Below, in pieces: positions 11,230 to 22,562 of a DNA stretch of 64,000 nucleotides (positions are counted from its first letter, which is position 1; every line of letters starts with the position of its first letter). The position numbers and the translations under genes were made by a program. Source of the stretch: Zingiber officinale (taxonomy: Eukaryota; Streptophyta; Magnoliopsida; Zingiberales; Zingiberaceae); the NCBI RefSeq assembly GCF_018446385.1, contig NC_056002.1, forward strand, positions 10,674,894 through 10,738,893. Direction: 5' to 3'. Below the pieces are notes generated by a model, which was not told where the DNA came from, did no database searches, and worked only from the letters and a program-made list of their open reading frames with translations.

Positions 11230-11460
11230 GGAAGCAGATCTAAACTCTCTAAGCATGTTATAAAACAAAGCAAAGGAAAGCAAATCTGAACTTACTAATC
11301 ATGCTATAAAATAGAGCAAAAGAAAGCAACTTTGAACTTACTAATCATGCTTTAAAATAGAGCACAAGAAAGCAACTTTGAACTTACTAATCATGCTTTA
11401 AAATAGAGCAAAAGAAAGCAACTTTAAGCTTCCTAAACATGCTGTAAAATAGGGCAAAAG
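11230..11460. repeat. 46-bp tandem repeat in gypsy LTR, five units
   Basis: Unit core is catgcttTAAAATAGAGCA followed by a purine-rich aagaaagcaac. Five units here and six at about 18380-18680. The extra unit equals the 46-base length difference between the LTRs. Confidence 0.8.
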
Positions 11461-12666
11461 AATGCAACTTAAAACTAGAAAATCTGTTCATGTACATCTA
11501 TTGCTACACAAACAGAAATGCAAATAAAGAAAGGTTGTTTTAGGCCCTAAATGAAATTGTTCTTGCTTGCGAATATGCGATTAAAGAGAAGCTGTTCTAA
11601 GCTCTAAACAGAGTTGTTCATGCTTGCAGAAGTGCAAATAAAACTAGGATGCTAAGGCTGAGATGCTAATTAAGGTAACAAAGAAGTCTAAGATTGATAT
11701 GCTAATTTCAAAGCTGTTCTTTTCATTGCAACAAGGAGAAAATCCAACAAGAGCTATAAATCTACAGCATTTCATGCTCTAACAATTCAATAAAAGGTCT
11801 ATAACTAATATGGATCCAAAACATGCTTATTCTTCTTGTTATGTTCCCCGGCACAAACCAACCAGAAAGTACTACTGTAACTAAAATCTTTGCAAACATG
11901 TTCACAACATAAAGCAACAGAATTCTTCAAGTCTACTTCAAAACAGCCCGGAACCATAGTCCATTTCCCTGTTTAGTGCCACGGAAGAAACCAATAAGAG
12001 CAAAACACTCCACTTACTTAATCCTTTTCCTGTTCTTCTCTTGGAAACTCACGGCAGCAACAAGACCTTTAAGCATGTTACAGTATATATATGCAAGGAA
12101 GAAGGAAAAAGAATCTTAAATCTACCTTTAACCCTCTAACATATAGATTCTGTGCAACATGATCCGAAACACAAAAAGAATTAAATCCCTAGCAAGCATA
12201 AATTCGGCTCAAACTCAATCCGAAACATAGGAGCATGCTGTGGATGATAAGGAGTGAAACCAAATTCCGAAATCAAAAAGAAAAGAAGATCAATGTCGCG
12301 GAACTACTCCTACTGCAGGTGAGTAGCAACTCACCGTGGTTTGCTTGGGCTTACAACCGAGAAAGAGATCTAGGGTTCGGATGATGTGAAGGTCTCAGCG
12401 ATCCCTTCCTATCCGCGTGTTCTCCTTGACGAGGAGACCACGAATCTGTGAACAGCTCCCGGAAAGAAGTCCTCGTCGGCCGCCGGAGAGAAACCCTAGG
12501 TCCAGCGTCGCTTTCGCCCGAGAGCAGAAATCGCCGCGCGCCGTTGCGAGAAGAGAAGAGGGGTGAGGAAATTTTCGGTCACGGGAAAATACCTAAGTTC
12601 TCTTCTTATAACTAAGATTTTTATTAATTACTATACCTTCAATATAATCATTCTTACCTTAATTAA

Positions 12667-12755
12667 CAAAACTCGCTGGCACAGCTGGTTAACCGGCTTT
12701 TAACCGAAGCAAGGGGTCTTGGCTTCAATCCCTCAGCCGCGCACTTTTTCCCAAT
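12667..12755 (+). ncRNA. tRNA-like Pol III unit 1 in gypsy LTR
   Basis: TGGCACAGCTGG matches the A-box consensus TRGCNNAGYNGG. About 45 bases on, ggcttcaatccc resembles a B box, and a T5 run follows near 12746. It lies antisense to the retroelement. It does not fold into a convincing full cloverleaf, so it is a tRNA relic or a SINE head rather than a tRNA gene. Confidence 0.45.
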
Positions 12756-12812
12756 TTATTCCCTAATCATTAAATATGCTATAAACTTAATTCTCACCAT
12801 ATAAGGTTAACA

Positions 12813-12905
12813 AAACCGTGTAGCTCAGCTAGTTGGGCCGGTTTTGCTTGGGTCCGTCCGACCCGAGGTCGTGGGTTCGAATCTCACCTTCAACGTTTTT
12901 TTTTT
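12813..12905 (+). ncRNA. tRNA-like Pol III unit 2 in gypsy LTR
   Basis: A box TAGCTCAGCTAG at 12821-12832 and B box GGTTCGAATCTC at 12874-12885 lie 41 bases apart. Between them is an anticodon-like stem GGGTC/GACCC. The T arm has a canonical seven-base loop TTCGAAT between gtggg and ctcac. A run of ten T follows at 12896-12905, the normal Pol III stop. The D arm and acceptor stem are poor, so this is tRNA-derived rather than a working tRNA. The other LTR carries the same unit at 20029-20117. Confidence 0.55.
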
Positions 12906-13080
12906 AAAACTTCTTTCTTTTTGTAACCCTACTAAACGACCTCCAAAAATTACGTAAAAATACTCTAAAAATTCCTAAAAATCTCTAGAATATTTTAAAA
13001 GTATTTCCAAATGTTTTTACGGACTTTTAGAACTTGAAATAGGGAAAATTGGGTCGTTACAATTTCTCATACCTTATAAA

Positions 13081-13098
13081 AAGTTCGTCCTCGAACTT
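13081..13098. other. Hairpin next to gypsy polypurine tract
   Basis: AAGTTCG and CGAACTT are exact reverse complements around a four-base loop, just inside the 3' LTR and overlapping the end of pol. The same hairpin is intact at 47284-47301 in a much more diverged gypsy fragment. Confidence 0.6.
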
Positions 13099-15990
13099 AG
13101 AATAGCTCTGGATACTTCTGTCTCATACTGTCCTCCTGCTCCCAAGTGACTTCCTCGTGCTTCTGGTTCTGCCAGATAACCTTCACTAGTGGCACTTCTT
13201 TATTTCTTAGTCTCTTGACTACTCTGTCCACTATCTGTGTAGGTCTGCTCTCATAACTAAGATCCTCTTGGATCTGCACTGACTGAGGCTGAATCACTTG
13301 GCTAGGGTCGTGGAGACACTTCTTTAGCAGAGAGACATGAAATACATTATGTATTGCTGATATGTCCTGTGGTAAATCCAGCTTGTAAGCTACTTTCCCA
13401 ATCCTTTCTGTGATCCGGTAAGGTCCTACATAACGAGGACTTAATTTGCCCTTCTTGCAAAATCTCATCACTCCCTTCATAGGAGCGACCTTGAAAAAAA
13501 CTGAATCCCCTACTTGGAATTCAAGTGGCCTACGGCGTGTGTCAGCATAACTCTTCTGTCTACTCTGGGCAGTCCCAATTCTCTGTCTGATCTTCTGAAT
13601 AGCCTGAGTAGTCTCATCTATCAGTTCTGTCTGAATGTCCAGTTCTACTTCCATTTATTTTCTCTCACCTGCTTCTTGCCAGCAAATGGGTAATCTGCAC
13701 TTCCTGTCATACAGTGCCTCATAAGGTGCCATCTTGATGGTGACCTGATAGCTATTGTTGTAGGTAAATTCAGCTAAGCATAGATACTTGCACCAACTTC
13801 CTTTGAAATCTAGTGCACAAGCTCTGAGCATATCTTCTAGAATCTGGTTTACTCGCTCTGTCTGTCCATCAGTCTAAGGATGGAAGGCTGTGCTGAACTT
13901 GAGTTTGGTGCCTAGTGCAGTCTGAACACATTCCCAGAAGTGAGAGGTGAAGCGCCCATCTCTGTCAGATACAATAGATTTAGGAACTCCGTGAAGTCTG
14001 ATCACCTCCTTAACATATAACTGTGCCAACTGCTCTATAGAGTGGGACACCTTGATGGCTAGAAAATGAGCAGACTTGGTTAATCTGTCCACTATCACCC
14101 ATATCGCATCATATCCATTTGTAGTTCTTGGGAGACCTGTTATAAAGTCCATGGATATGTCTTCCCACTTCCACTCTGGTATTGAAAGAGGTTGTAGCAT
14201 CCCTTCTGGTCTCTGGTGTTCTGCTTTGACTCTCTGGCATGTCAGGCAGGTACTGACATATTTTGCAACATCTCTCTTGAGCCCAGACCACCAGAACCTT
14301 TGTTTCAGATCTTGATACATCTTGGTAGAACCAGGATGCATGGAATAAAGTGTACTATGAGCTTCTTCTAAAATGTTCTTTCTCAGCTCTTCATCTTTGG
14401 GGACACAAAGGCGGCTCCCCTGATAAAGAATTTCACTGTCTGATACTCGAAACTCGGAATCTTCTTCTTCTTGTACCCCTTGCTTGATCTTTTGGATATC
14501 TGGATCTTCACTTTGCTTCTTCTGTATATCCTCAAACAGGGTTGACTCTAGAGTCAATGCAGAGAGTTGCCCATAAATAATTTCAAGTCCGAAATCTGAC
14601 AACTCCTTCTGCAGTGGCAGGGCTAATGATGACAAGGACATCAGGGATGCACTAGACTTTCTGCTTAGTGCATCTGCCACTTTGTTAGCTTTACCTGGGT
14701 GGTAGAGGATTTCACAGTCATAGTCTTTGACCAACTCTAGCCACCTACGTTGTCTCATGTTTAAGTCCTTCTGTGTGAAGAAGTACTTAAGACTCTGGTG
14801 GTCTGTGAAGATTCTGCACTGGACTCCATACAAGTAGTGTCGCCAGAGTTTCAGTGCAAAGACCACAGCTGTCAGCTCAAGATCATGAGTGGGGTAGTTC
14901 TTCTCGTAGTCTTTGAGTTGCTTGGAAGCATAAGCTATAACTTTTCCTTCTTGCATGAGTACAGCTCCTAGGCCCATCTTGGAAGCACCACTGTAGATGT
15001 CAAAACTCTTGTCACTCTCTGGAACTGTCAGAATGGGAGCACTGGTCAGTCTCTTCTTCAACTCTTGGAAACTCTGCTCACATTTATCTGACCATTCAAA
15101 CTTCTTGTTCTTTTTGGTGAGGGCTGTAAGTGGAGAGGCTATTCTGGAAAAGTCTTCCACGAATTTCCTGTAATACCCAGCTAAACCAAGGAAGCTTCTG
15201 ATCTCCCTGGCATTCTTGGGTCTCTTCCACTTGCTGACCGCTTCTACTTTGGCTGGATCCACTTGAATGCCTTCTCTAGAAACGATGTGACCTAGAAACG
15301 CCACCTGCTCCAACCAGAATTCGCACTTTGAGAATTTAGCATAAAGCTGCTTTTGCTGAAGGGTTTGCAATACTATTCTCAAGTGCGTGTCATGCTCCTC
15401 TGGGGTTCTGGAATAGATTAGAATGTCGTCGATGAACACAATGACAAATTTGTGAAGGTATTCTCTGAACACTCTGTTCATCAGGTCCATGAAAACTGCA
15501 GGTGCATTAGTCACACCAAAAGGCATGACTACGAATTCGTAGTGTCCGTATCTGGTCCTGAAAGCCGTTCTGGGTATGTCTCTTTCTTTCACTTTTAGCT
15601 GATGGTACCCAGAGCGCAGGTCTATCTTGGAGAACACTGTTGCCCCTCTCAATTGATCAAATAAGTCATCGATTCTGGGCAGTGGATACTTGTTCTTGAT
15701 TGTCACTTGATTCAGAGCCCTATAATCTATGCACATCCGCATAGATCCATCCTTCTTCTTGACAAACAACACGGGAGCTCCCCATGGTGAATGACTAGGG
15801 CGGATGAAGCCTTTGTCAAGTAGCTCCTGAAGTTGCTCTTGTAACTCTTTTAGCTCTGCTGGAGACATTCGATACGGAGCTTTTGAAATTGGCTCCACTT
15901 CTCTGTTGGGAGGTAGTCCAGGTAGGCCTTCTGGAAATACTTCTGGATACTCACCGACTACCCGAACATCTTCCTGCTTGGGTCTTTCTT
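13097..15990 (-). pseudogene. Gypsy pol: RT, RNase H, integrase, chromodomain (broken)
   Basis: Polyprotein that would copy element RNA and insert the cDNA. The longest open part (15898-13874) has, in order, RT with [11 protein letters not shown] and the catalytic FIDDILIY, RNase H with TDHQSLKYF and KVADALSR, the integrase zinc region ([15 protein letters not shown]) and the catalytic core ([18 protein letters not shown]). Two nonsense codons break it: one right after STAFHP at 13871-13873 (Q to stop) and one just before the methionine at 13654. The final segment (13654-13097) holds the integrase C-terminus (GPYRITERIG) and a chromodomain-like end. The first RNase H catalytic Asp is replaced ([11 protein letters not shown], where this family has a D before AS). 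Eleven residues usually found just before [10 protein letters not shown] are missing in frame. Protease is absent. Confidence 0.9.
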
Positions 15991-16888
15991 GTTATCTTTG
16001 TCCTTCCAGTTCTGATTACCTGATTGGGTTCTCTGTTTCCCCGCTGTCTTGTCTTCTATCTTAACTGGCTTGTGTTGTGTTTGTTGTGCCTTGTTGCTGT
16101 TCAGATAGTGCTCACTAATGCCCTGCTAACCAGCTCTTCACCAATCTATGGTCGGTGAGTTTCACTACTCACATTAGGTGTTATTTCTGGTCTCAGCATT
16201 AGGAGCATCAGTCTGACTCGTTCTTTCACTGTACTTACTAACTCTAGGCAAAGGTGAGCTAGCCTGTTAAATCTTTTAACCGCTTCTTCTACTAGTAGGT
16301 CACCTGGTCTAAATTCTATAAACTGCTCATAATGTTTATTGGTGATCCGTTGGCGGAAGAACTCTTAGTAAAACTCTATCTCAAAGTCAACCCAGCTCAT
16401 CTGGTTCACTGCTCTCTTACTCTTAACTCGCTCCCACTACATACAAGCATCTCCAGATAGGCAGAAAGAGGCACACTTAATGGTATCAACCTTCTCGACT
16501 TCTGGTCAGTCAAGAAGCTCCATTGTGCTCTCAAATGTCTTGAACCAAGCCTGGGCATCCCAGGGCTCAATTGTGCCAGAGAATCTTTCTGCTTTCAGCT
16601 TCAGCCACTGGATGAGGTATGCTTCTTGTCTTCTAGGTGTTGTGGCGACTTCTAGGACAACCGATAGGACTTCAGCCACCACTGGGGTCTCCACATTAAT
16701 GGTTGGGGAAGTGGAAGGAGTTGGCTTCTGATTGGTCATTAGATTGGCAATCACTTGCTGCTGCTCGCTACTTGTCTCTGAAGTTGAGTAACAACTTCAG
16801 AGAGAATAGGCCCAGGGGTTCTGGGCTCTTCGTTCTCCTGATCTTAGTTCTCAGTATAAACGGTACGAGGATGTCCTCTTTTTGACAT
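15991..16888 (-). pseudogene. Gypsy gag, frameshifted and 3'-truncated
   Basis: Starts at a methionine at 16886-16888 (MSKRGHPRTVY). Stops appear early (near 16845 and 16775), after which the frame is shifted. The best-preserved stretch, 16754-16506, reads through EAYLIQWLKLKAERFSGT and AWFKTFESTMELLD, the usual gypsy gag capsid passage. Downstream fragments (PGDLLVEEAVKRFNRLA) are recognisable as far as about 16250. The zinc knuckle and the protease that should follow are not there; the sequence passes directly from a basic linker near 16000 into the lead-in to reverse transcriptase. Confidence 0.8.
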
Positions 16889-17128
16889 CCAATTATGCAA
16901 AGGAAAAAAAAACTAAATCGCTTCTCTAACCCTTTCTAATCATATATATATATGAATAAAGAAAAGGGAAACAAAATCTTCTATCTTACTTAAGCACTTA
17001 AAAACAAATACTCTATAATGCAGTTAATAATAAGGAAAGCAGAATAAAAAAAAATTTAAATACTTTCTTACTTGAAGACGGCGAGGATGATGCTAATGTG
17101 TGTGTGTGATGCTGGAGAATGGAACACT

Positions 17129-17140
17129 GCTCTGATACCA
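17129..17140 (-). other. Gypsy primer-binding site
   Basis: TGGTATCAGAGC on the - strand, two bases inside the 5' LTR (17143). It is complementary to the 3' end of initiator tRNA-Met. Confidence 0.9.
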
Positions 17141-17142
17141 AC

Positions 17143-20100
17143 TGTAACGACCACCCTTTTTACTACTACTACTACTCTCTAAGAGTGACCGTTACTTATC
17201 TACTAACTCTACTTAACCGGTGTGATTAAAAAACCACATGGAAACCCTACCGAAAAATTTCGGCAGAGTCTCCCCTGTAACGGTGACCATATTCAACAAT
17301 ACATGCAATATATATACTCAGCCACAAGCGGCTGGAACACATAACAATCAACCACGCAGTATAATAATTTTAACTCAGCAACAATAAAGGAAAACTAATC
17401 CATAACCACAACTGAATAGCAAATACAATATTAAGTGTCCTTATAAACAGTTATCAAATCTCCTTAATACATAAAGACTTAATTAACTCAAAGAAACAAA
17501 TCATAATTTATTTTATTCGCAAGGATCCCTAGGACTTCCATAGTGCAGACATCACACACCCCTCTTGCATCTCCTTGTCGCCTTCCTTCATATTAGCTTT
17601 CCTTTTTCTTTATCTGCAGTAGGAGGAATGCAAACTATAAGCAAAATGCTTAGTGAGTACTATCTAACTCACAAAATCTCGATATGCGTGTATATAAATA
17701 AAAACATGCTAAAACTGAATGCTAACATATAAAGCTACTCATGCTCATAAATAGCAAAGAAATCAACTAACTGAAAAGCCAACATATAAAGCTAAACATG
17801 CTCATCAACTAGCAAATAAATAACATGTAAGAAACTAAACATGTAAAAGTTACTAGTATAAAAGAAAAGCTAAACTTGTTGATCTTTAAAACAAAGTGAA
17901 ACTTACTTCATTTACTCTAAACTTATTCTTTTATTTCACTTGTTTAAAATTTATACTTTAATACTTGAAAATAATAATCAACTTCTCTTGGGCTCAGGCA
18001 TAGTACCATTTTATGCGCGTCCCTAATAGGTTAGGGTAGCGAGCCACCAATCCTAAAAGATCAGACCTTGGTCTACCAGGGCCAAGACCTTGGAATTGGA
18101 CACCTGGATTTGTTTAACGACAACCTTGGAAGTTGGGTACTAGCCTCTTCTTAAAAGTAAAATACTTATTATCTTAATTACTTCTTTAAATGCCTTGGCA
18201 TTTTAATAAGCACCTTGTGTGCTAAAATCCCTAAAGTCTTGACTTTGGGATCTACTTAAGGTCTTGGCCTTTTTCTTTCTTTTCTTTACTCATACTTCTA
18301 ATACTCCTTGATTAGAGCTTATTAGAATCCTGTAGATATATCTATCAAGTGTAGGATTACAACCAACCAAGTATGCTATATAAAAATAACATAAGGGAAG
18401 CAGATCTGAACTCTCTAAGCATGTTATAAAACAAAGGAAAGGAAAGCAAATCTGAACTTACTAATCATGCTATAAAATAGAGCAAAAGAAAACAACTTTG
18501 AACTTACTAATCATGCTATAAAATAGAGCAAAAGAAAGCAACTTTGAACTTACTAATCATGCTTTAAAATAGAGCACAAGAAAGCAACTTTGAACTTACT
18601 AATCATGCTTTAAAATAGAGCAAAAGAAAGCAACTTTAAGCTTCCTAAACATGCTGTAAAATCGGACAAAAGAATGCAACTTAAAACTAGAAAATTTGTT
18701 CATGTACATCTATTGCTACACAAACAGAAATGCAAATAAAGAAAGGTTGTTTTAGGCCCTAAATGAAATTGTTCTTGCTTGCGAATATGCGATTAAAGAG
18801 AACCTGTTCTAAGCTCTAAACAGAGCTGTTCATGCTTGCAGAAGTGCAAATAAAACTAGGATGCTAAGGCTGAGATGCTAATTAAGGTAACAAAGAAGTC
18901 TAAGATTGATATGCTAATTTCAAAGCTGTTCTTTTCATTGCAACAAGGAGAAAATCCAACAAGAGCTATAAATCTACAGCATTTCATGCTCTAACAATTC
19001 AATAAAAGGTCTATAACTAATATGGATCCAAAACATGCTTATTCTTCTTGTTATGTTCCCCGGCACAAACCAACCAGAAAGTACTGCTGTAACTAAAATC
19101 TTTGCAAACATGTTCACAACATAAAGCAACAGAATTCTTCAAGTCTACTTCAAAACAGCCCGGAACCATAGTCCATTTCCCTGTTTAGTGCCACGGAAGA
19201 AACCAATAAGAGCAAAACACTCCACTTACTTAATCCTTTTCCTGTTCTTCTCTTGGAAACTCACGGCAGCAACAAGACCTTTAAGCATGTTACAGTATAT
19301 ATATGCAAGGAAGAAGGAAAAAGAATCTTAAATCTACCCTTAACCCTCTAACATACAGATTCTGTGCAACATGATCCGAAACACAAAAAGAATTAAATCC
19401 CTAGCAAGCATAAATTCGGCTCAAACTCAATCCGAAACATAGGAGCATGCTGTGGATGATAAGGAGTGAAACCAAATTCCGAAATCAAAAGGAAAAGAAG
19501 ATCAATGTCGCGGAACTACTCCTACTGCAGGTGAGTAGCAACTCACCGTGGTTTGCTTGGGCTTACAACTGAGAAAGAGATCTAGGGTTCGGATGATGTG
19601 AAGGTCTCAGCGATCCCTTCCTATCCACGTGTTCTCTTTGACGAGGAGACCACGAATCTGTGAACAGCTCCCGGAAAGAAGTCCTCGCCGACCGCCGGAG
19701 AGAAACCCTAGGTCCAGCGTCGCTTTCGCCCGAGAGCAGAAATCGCCGCGCGCCGTCGCGAGAAGAGAAGAGGGGTGAGGAAATTTTCGGTCACGGGAAA
19801 ATACCTAAGTTCTCTTCTTATAACCAAGATTTTTATTAATTACTATACCTTAAATATAATCCATTCTTACCTTAATTAACAAAACTCGCTTGCACAGCTG
19901 GTTAACCGGTTTTTAACTGAAGCAAGGGGTCTCGGCTTCAATCCCTCAGCTGCGCACTTTTTCCCAATTTATTCCCTAATCATTAACTATGCTATAAATT
20001 TAATTCTCACCATATAAAGTTAACAAAACCGTGTAGCTCAGCTGGTTGGGCCGGTTTTGCTTGGGTCCGTCCGACCCGAGGTCATGGGTTCAAATCTCAC

Positions 20101-20273
20101 CTTCAACGTTTTTTTTTAAAACTTCTTTCTTTTTGTAACCCTACTAAACGACCTCCAAAAATTACGTAAAAATACTCTAAAAATTTCTAAAAATCTCTAG
20201 AATATTTTAAAAGTATTTCCAAATATTTTTACGGACTTTTAGAACTTGAAATAGGGAAAATTGGGTCGTTACA
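17143..20273 (-). repeat. Gypsy 5' LTR (right copy, 3131 bp)
   Basis: Pairs with 9977-13061. Holds six 46-base tandem units (about 18380-18680). Its tRNA-like unit 2 lies at 20029-20117 with A box TAGCTCAGCTGG and B box GGTTCAAATCTC, both still matching consensus, followed by a T run. Confidence 0.92.
20029..20117 (+). ncRNA. tRNA-like Pol III unit 2, right LTR copy
   Basis: Counterpart of 12813-12905. The B-box change G to A (TTCGAAT to TTCAAAT) and the A-box change both stay within consensus. A run of T closes the unit at about 20109-20117. Confidence 0.5.
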
Positions 20274-20278
20274 AAATA

Positions 20279-20481
20279 TGTACAAGTTAAGAGAGAGTAA
20301 GGACATTTTTTCTTTCTTTGTACTAATACTACAATTCTATTGCTTAATTCATTGGACTGCAATATTTTATTCTAATTGTAACTTCTTTACTTCTTTAAAT
20401 AATCATGTCATTACTTTATGTTTAATCCTAACATTAACTTGGGTTGATGCAAATAAAAAAAAAGTGATTATAAGTATCTCG
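20279..20481 (+). other. Host copia sequence resuming after gypsy insertion
   Basis: Without the gypsy element and one aaata copy, this continues the sequence left of 9972 (caaagaggaagaaata then tgtacaag). It contains purine-rich aagagagagtaagg at about 20287, a possible polypurine tract. No protein frame stands out. Confidence 0.45.
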
Positions 20482-21437
20482 TGATAGTTTTGATGTGGTC
20501 AACCAAGTTAAATTAGGTCATGTGTATTTGATCCTTGTGTTTAAGTGTACAGGAGCTTAGGAATATAAGAAGTTGAGTGGAAGATGTAGTTAGCGAGAAG
20601 GATGATACGAAAAATGAGCCGACGAGCTCGATGCATTCGAGGGACAAGATGCTGCGAAAGAGTATACCAGTGGAAGAGAAGGACATGCTCAGTGTTTGAG
20701 GGATGAGAAGCCAAGGAGGAAGCCTGCTCTAGGAGAAGACTGGAAGATAAGTTTAAGTGAGCCCAATTCCGGATGAACAATATCACCCAGACGATCGAAG
20801 CAGCGAAAGAGTAAACGGGGAGTTGCGGAGCTGCTAGAGGCGCCTCTAATAATATAATGTTGGAGGCCCCCACTCACTCCGCCCCCCTCTCAATCTTTTT
20901 ATGGGAGGCGCCTCCAACAGGGTTAGAGGCGCCCTCGTGCCTTTTTTGGTAGGAGGCACCTCCAACCGTTTAGAGGCGTCTTAAACTGAGCAAATAGTGA
21001 CCGTTAATGAAGATAGAGTTTTATCTGCGCACGGATAAAACTTATATAATAGAAGGCGTCTTGAACCATCTTAGAGGTGTCTTCCAACTTCGGATAGAAT
21101 TTTTCAGGAGTTATAAAAAAACCCTTGGACCTACAAAATATTTAACAACTTTTGTATTAACTTTCCTAGTCATTTCTGAGTTGTCAACGTGTGTAAATTA
21201 AAGACTTCTCTGCCTTCAACGAATGAGATCTACTAGTATTTTTTTAACATCTTGGATTAACAACCACCTAGGTTGTAACAAGTAAAACTCTGCATTTTAC
21301 CTACTCTCTTTAAATTGTTATTTCTTTTATTAATGTTATTTTTATTATGCTAATAATCAAATCAAAAGAATAAGAAATGGATTATTATTTCTTGTAGGTA
21401 ATTTACCTCTTTTTTTATGCTCCGCTACACCAACACA
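20482..21437 (+). repeat. Probable 3' LTR of the host copia element
   Basis: Starts near tgatagttttgatgtggtc and ends ctacaccaaca, ends that fit SIRE-like plant copia LTRs. It contains several inverted aggcgcctc-type boxes (20840-21090) that recur in this LTR class. It is placed downstream of the host's gag and spacer, so it should be its 3' LTR. The 5' LTR is outside the window or lost, so no duplication can be checked. Confidence 0.5.
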
Positions 21438-22064
21438 TATTTATTGGCACTAATATCGATCTATTGTTGTCACATATTTGAACCTGTCAAATTCACTTTA
21501 GAGGTCATTGCACAAAGGTCCATAGCTAGTTCCTAATTCAAGTTGGTCTCCTATTTTTTTCGATTTTTTTCGATTTTTATGAAATCTAAAGTTTTGTGGC
21601 CGACTCCCCCTTAGAAACTACCTCCTATGGATGCTATCTTACTTGAGATTGTTCCATTTCAAACTTTGACCGTACTCAATCTGGTTGAATGTTACGATAA
21701 TCTAAGAGAGCAATTTCCTCTTTATACTTGTATTGTCTTCCTCATTTGAAATAACATTCATCTCCTTCTCCTTATAAAGGAGAGCGCATCTAATTTAGCG
21801 AGAAACATGCAAGACATTTGGCATGCACGTGAGCTTGTGCAGGCAACAACATGTTGCATACATGCATGCAAAGCAAAAACAACTTGCATGACACTTGCGC
21901 CCGCCTAAATGTAAGGCATGTGTCAAGCATGGATATGTGGCTTGTGTCCTTGAGCAAGCAAAACAGAATTACGGTAAGCATATTCACGTGGACATGTCGT
22001 GATCCGCTACTATTCGTACAAAAAATGAATTCATTCTTGGGTTAATACGAATAATCTATCGGTC
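21438..22064. other. Unassigned sequence, no gene seen
   Basis: About 630 bases with no convincing frame, RNA or TIR. A purine-poor stretch at 21555-21580 repeats cgattttt. A segment rich in gcatgc/catgca words lies at 21800-21900. It may be old retroelement debris. Confidence 0.4.
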
Positions 22065-22095
22065 GTGTTTTTATTCAATCGTCGTATTAATTCAA

Positions 22096-22099
<4 letters not shown>

Positions 22100-22151
<52 letters not shown>
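22100..22151. repeat. (TA)n microsatellite
   Basis: About 26 uninterrupted TA units. It borders a TIR-flanked element to the right, and shorter TA runs lie on the other side of that element (22564-22580, 22627-22639). Confidence 0.9.
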
Positions 22152-22153
<2 letters not shown>

Positions 22154-22562
22154 GTTCTCCTGCGGTGTATTTCTTGCGGTTTGGTGCGGTAGAAGTGATT
22201 TGGCATTCCACGTCAAAGTCAAATAAAAAATAAAAAATAAAAAAACGCGGCATCATCTCTCTTCTCGTTTTCTTCGTCGACCTCGCCAAACGGCCACTGC
22301 CGTTCAGCTGGACGCCCGGCCGCCGTCAGTCGGATCGCGGCCGGATTCCGACAGCCATCCGGCCGGAATCCGGTTGTGATCCGGCCGAGGGGTGATCCGC
22401 CAACGTCAAACGTCGATCGGTGGCAAACGCCGGGAGAAGCGGAGAGATCGCGGCGCAGCCAGTGATTTTTTTTTTTTCTTTTTCTTTTTTTTGCTTACGT
22501 GGCGCATCCAGCTCATCCTAACCGCACCAAACCGCAGGGAGAAAACCGCAGGTGAGCAAAAT
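22152..22562. mobile_element. TIR-flanked GC-rich element (MITE or Pack-MULE-like)
   Basis: Left end and right end are inverted copies over about 45 bases. Both contain CCTGCGGT, then TGCGGTTTGGTGCGGT, as read inward from the left and on the opposite strand from the right. The interior (22270-22450) is strongly GC-rich and full of ccggccg words, unlike its AT-rich surroundings, as seen in elements that captured a gene fragment. Both ends abut TA repeats, so a target duplication cannot be defined. There is no transposase. The flanking ~40 bases gtgtttttattcaatcgtcg are present on both sides (22065 and 22592). Confidence 0.6.

Larger units (their letters stand above)
9977..13061 (-). repeat. 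Gypsy 3' LTR (left copy, 3085 bp)
   Basis: Matches the right LTR along its length. It carries five ~46-base tandem units at about 11230-11460, against six in the right LTR. Two tRNA-like units lie near its right end (12667-12905, + strand). Confidence 0.92.
9977..20273 (-). mobile_element. Complete Ty3/gypsy chromovirus-type element
   Basis: Two long direct repeats (9977-13061 and 17143-20273), each starting tgtaacgacc and ending ggtcgttaca, enclose a 4.08-kb internal region read on the - strand. The whole is flanked by exact aaata duplications (9972-9976 and 20274-20278). Order on the - strand is 5' LTR, primer site, gag, RT-RNase H-integrase, chromodomain, 3' LTR. The ~3.1-kb LTRs and the C-terminal chromodomain-like segment fit the Tekay/Del lineage of chromoviruses. 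The internal region is short because the gag 3' end, zinc knuckle and protease are missing. LTRs are nearly identical, so insertion is fairly recent, yet coding is broken. Confidence 0.92.
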
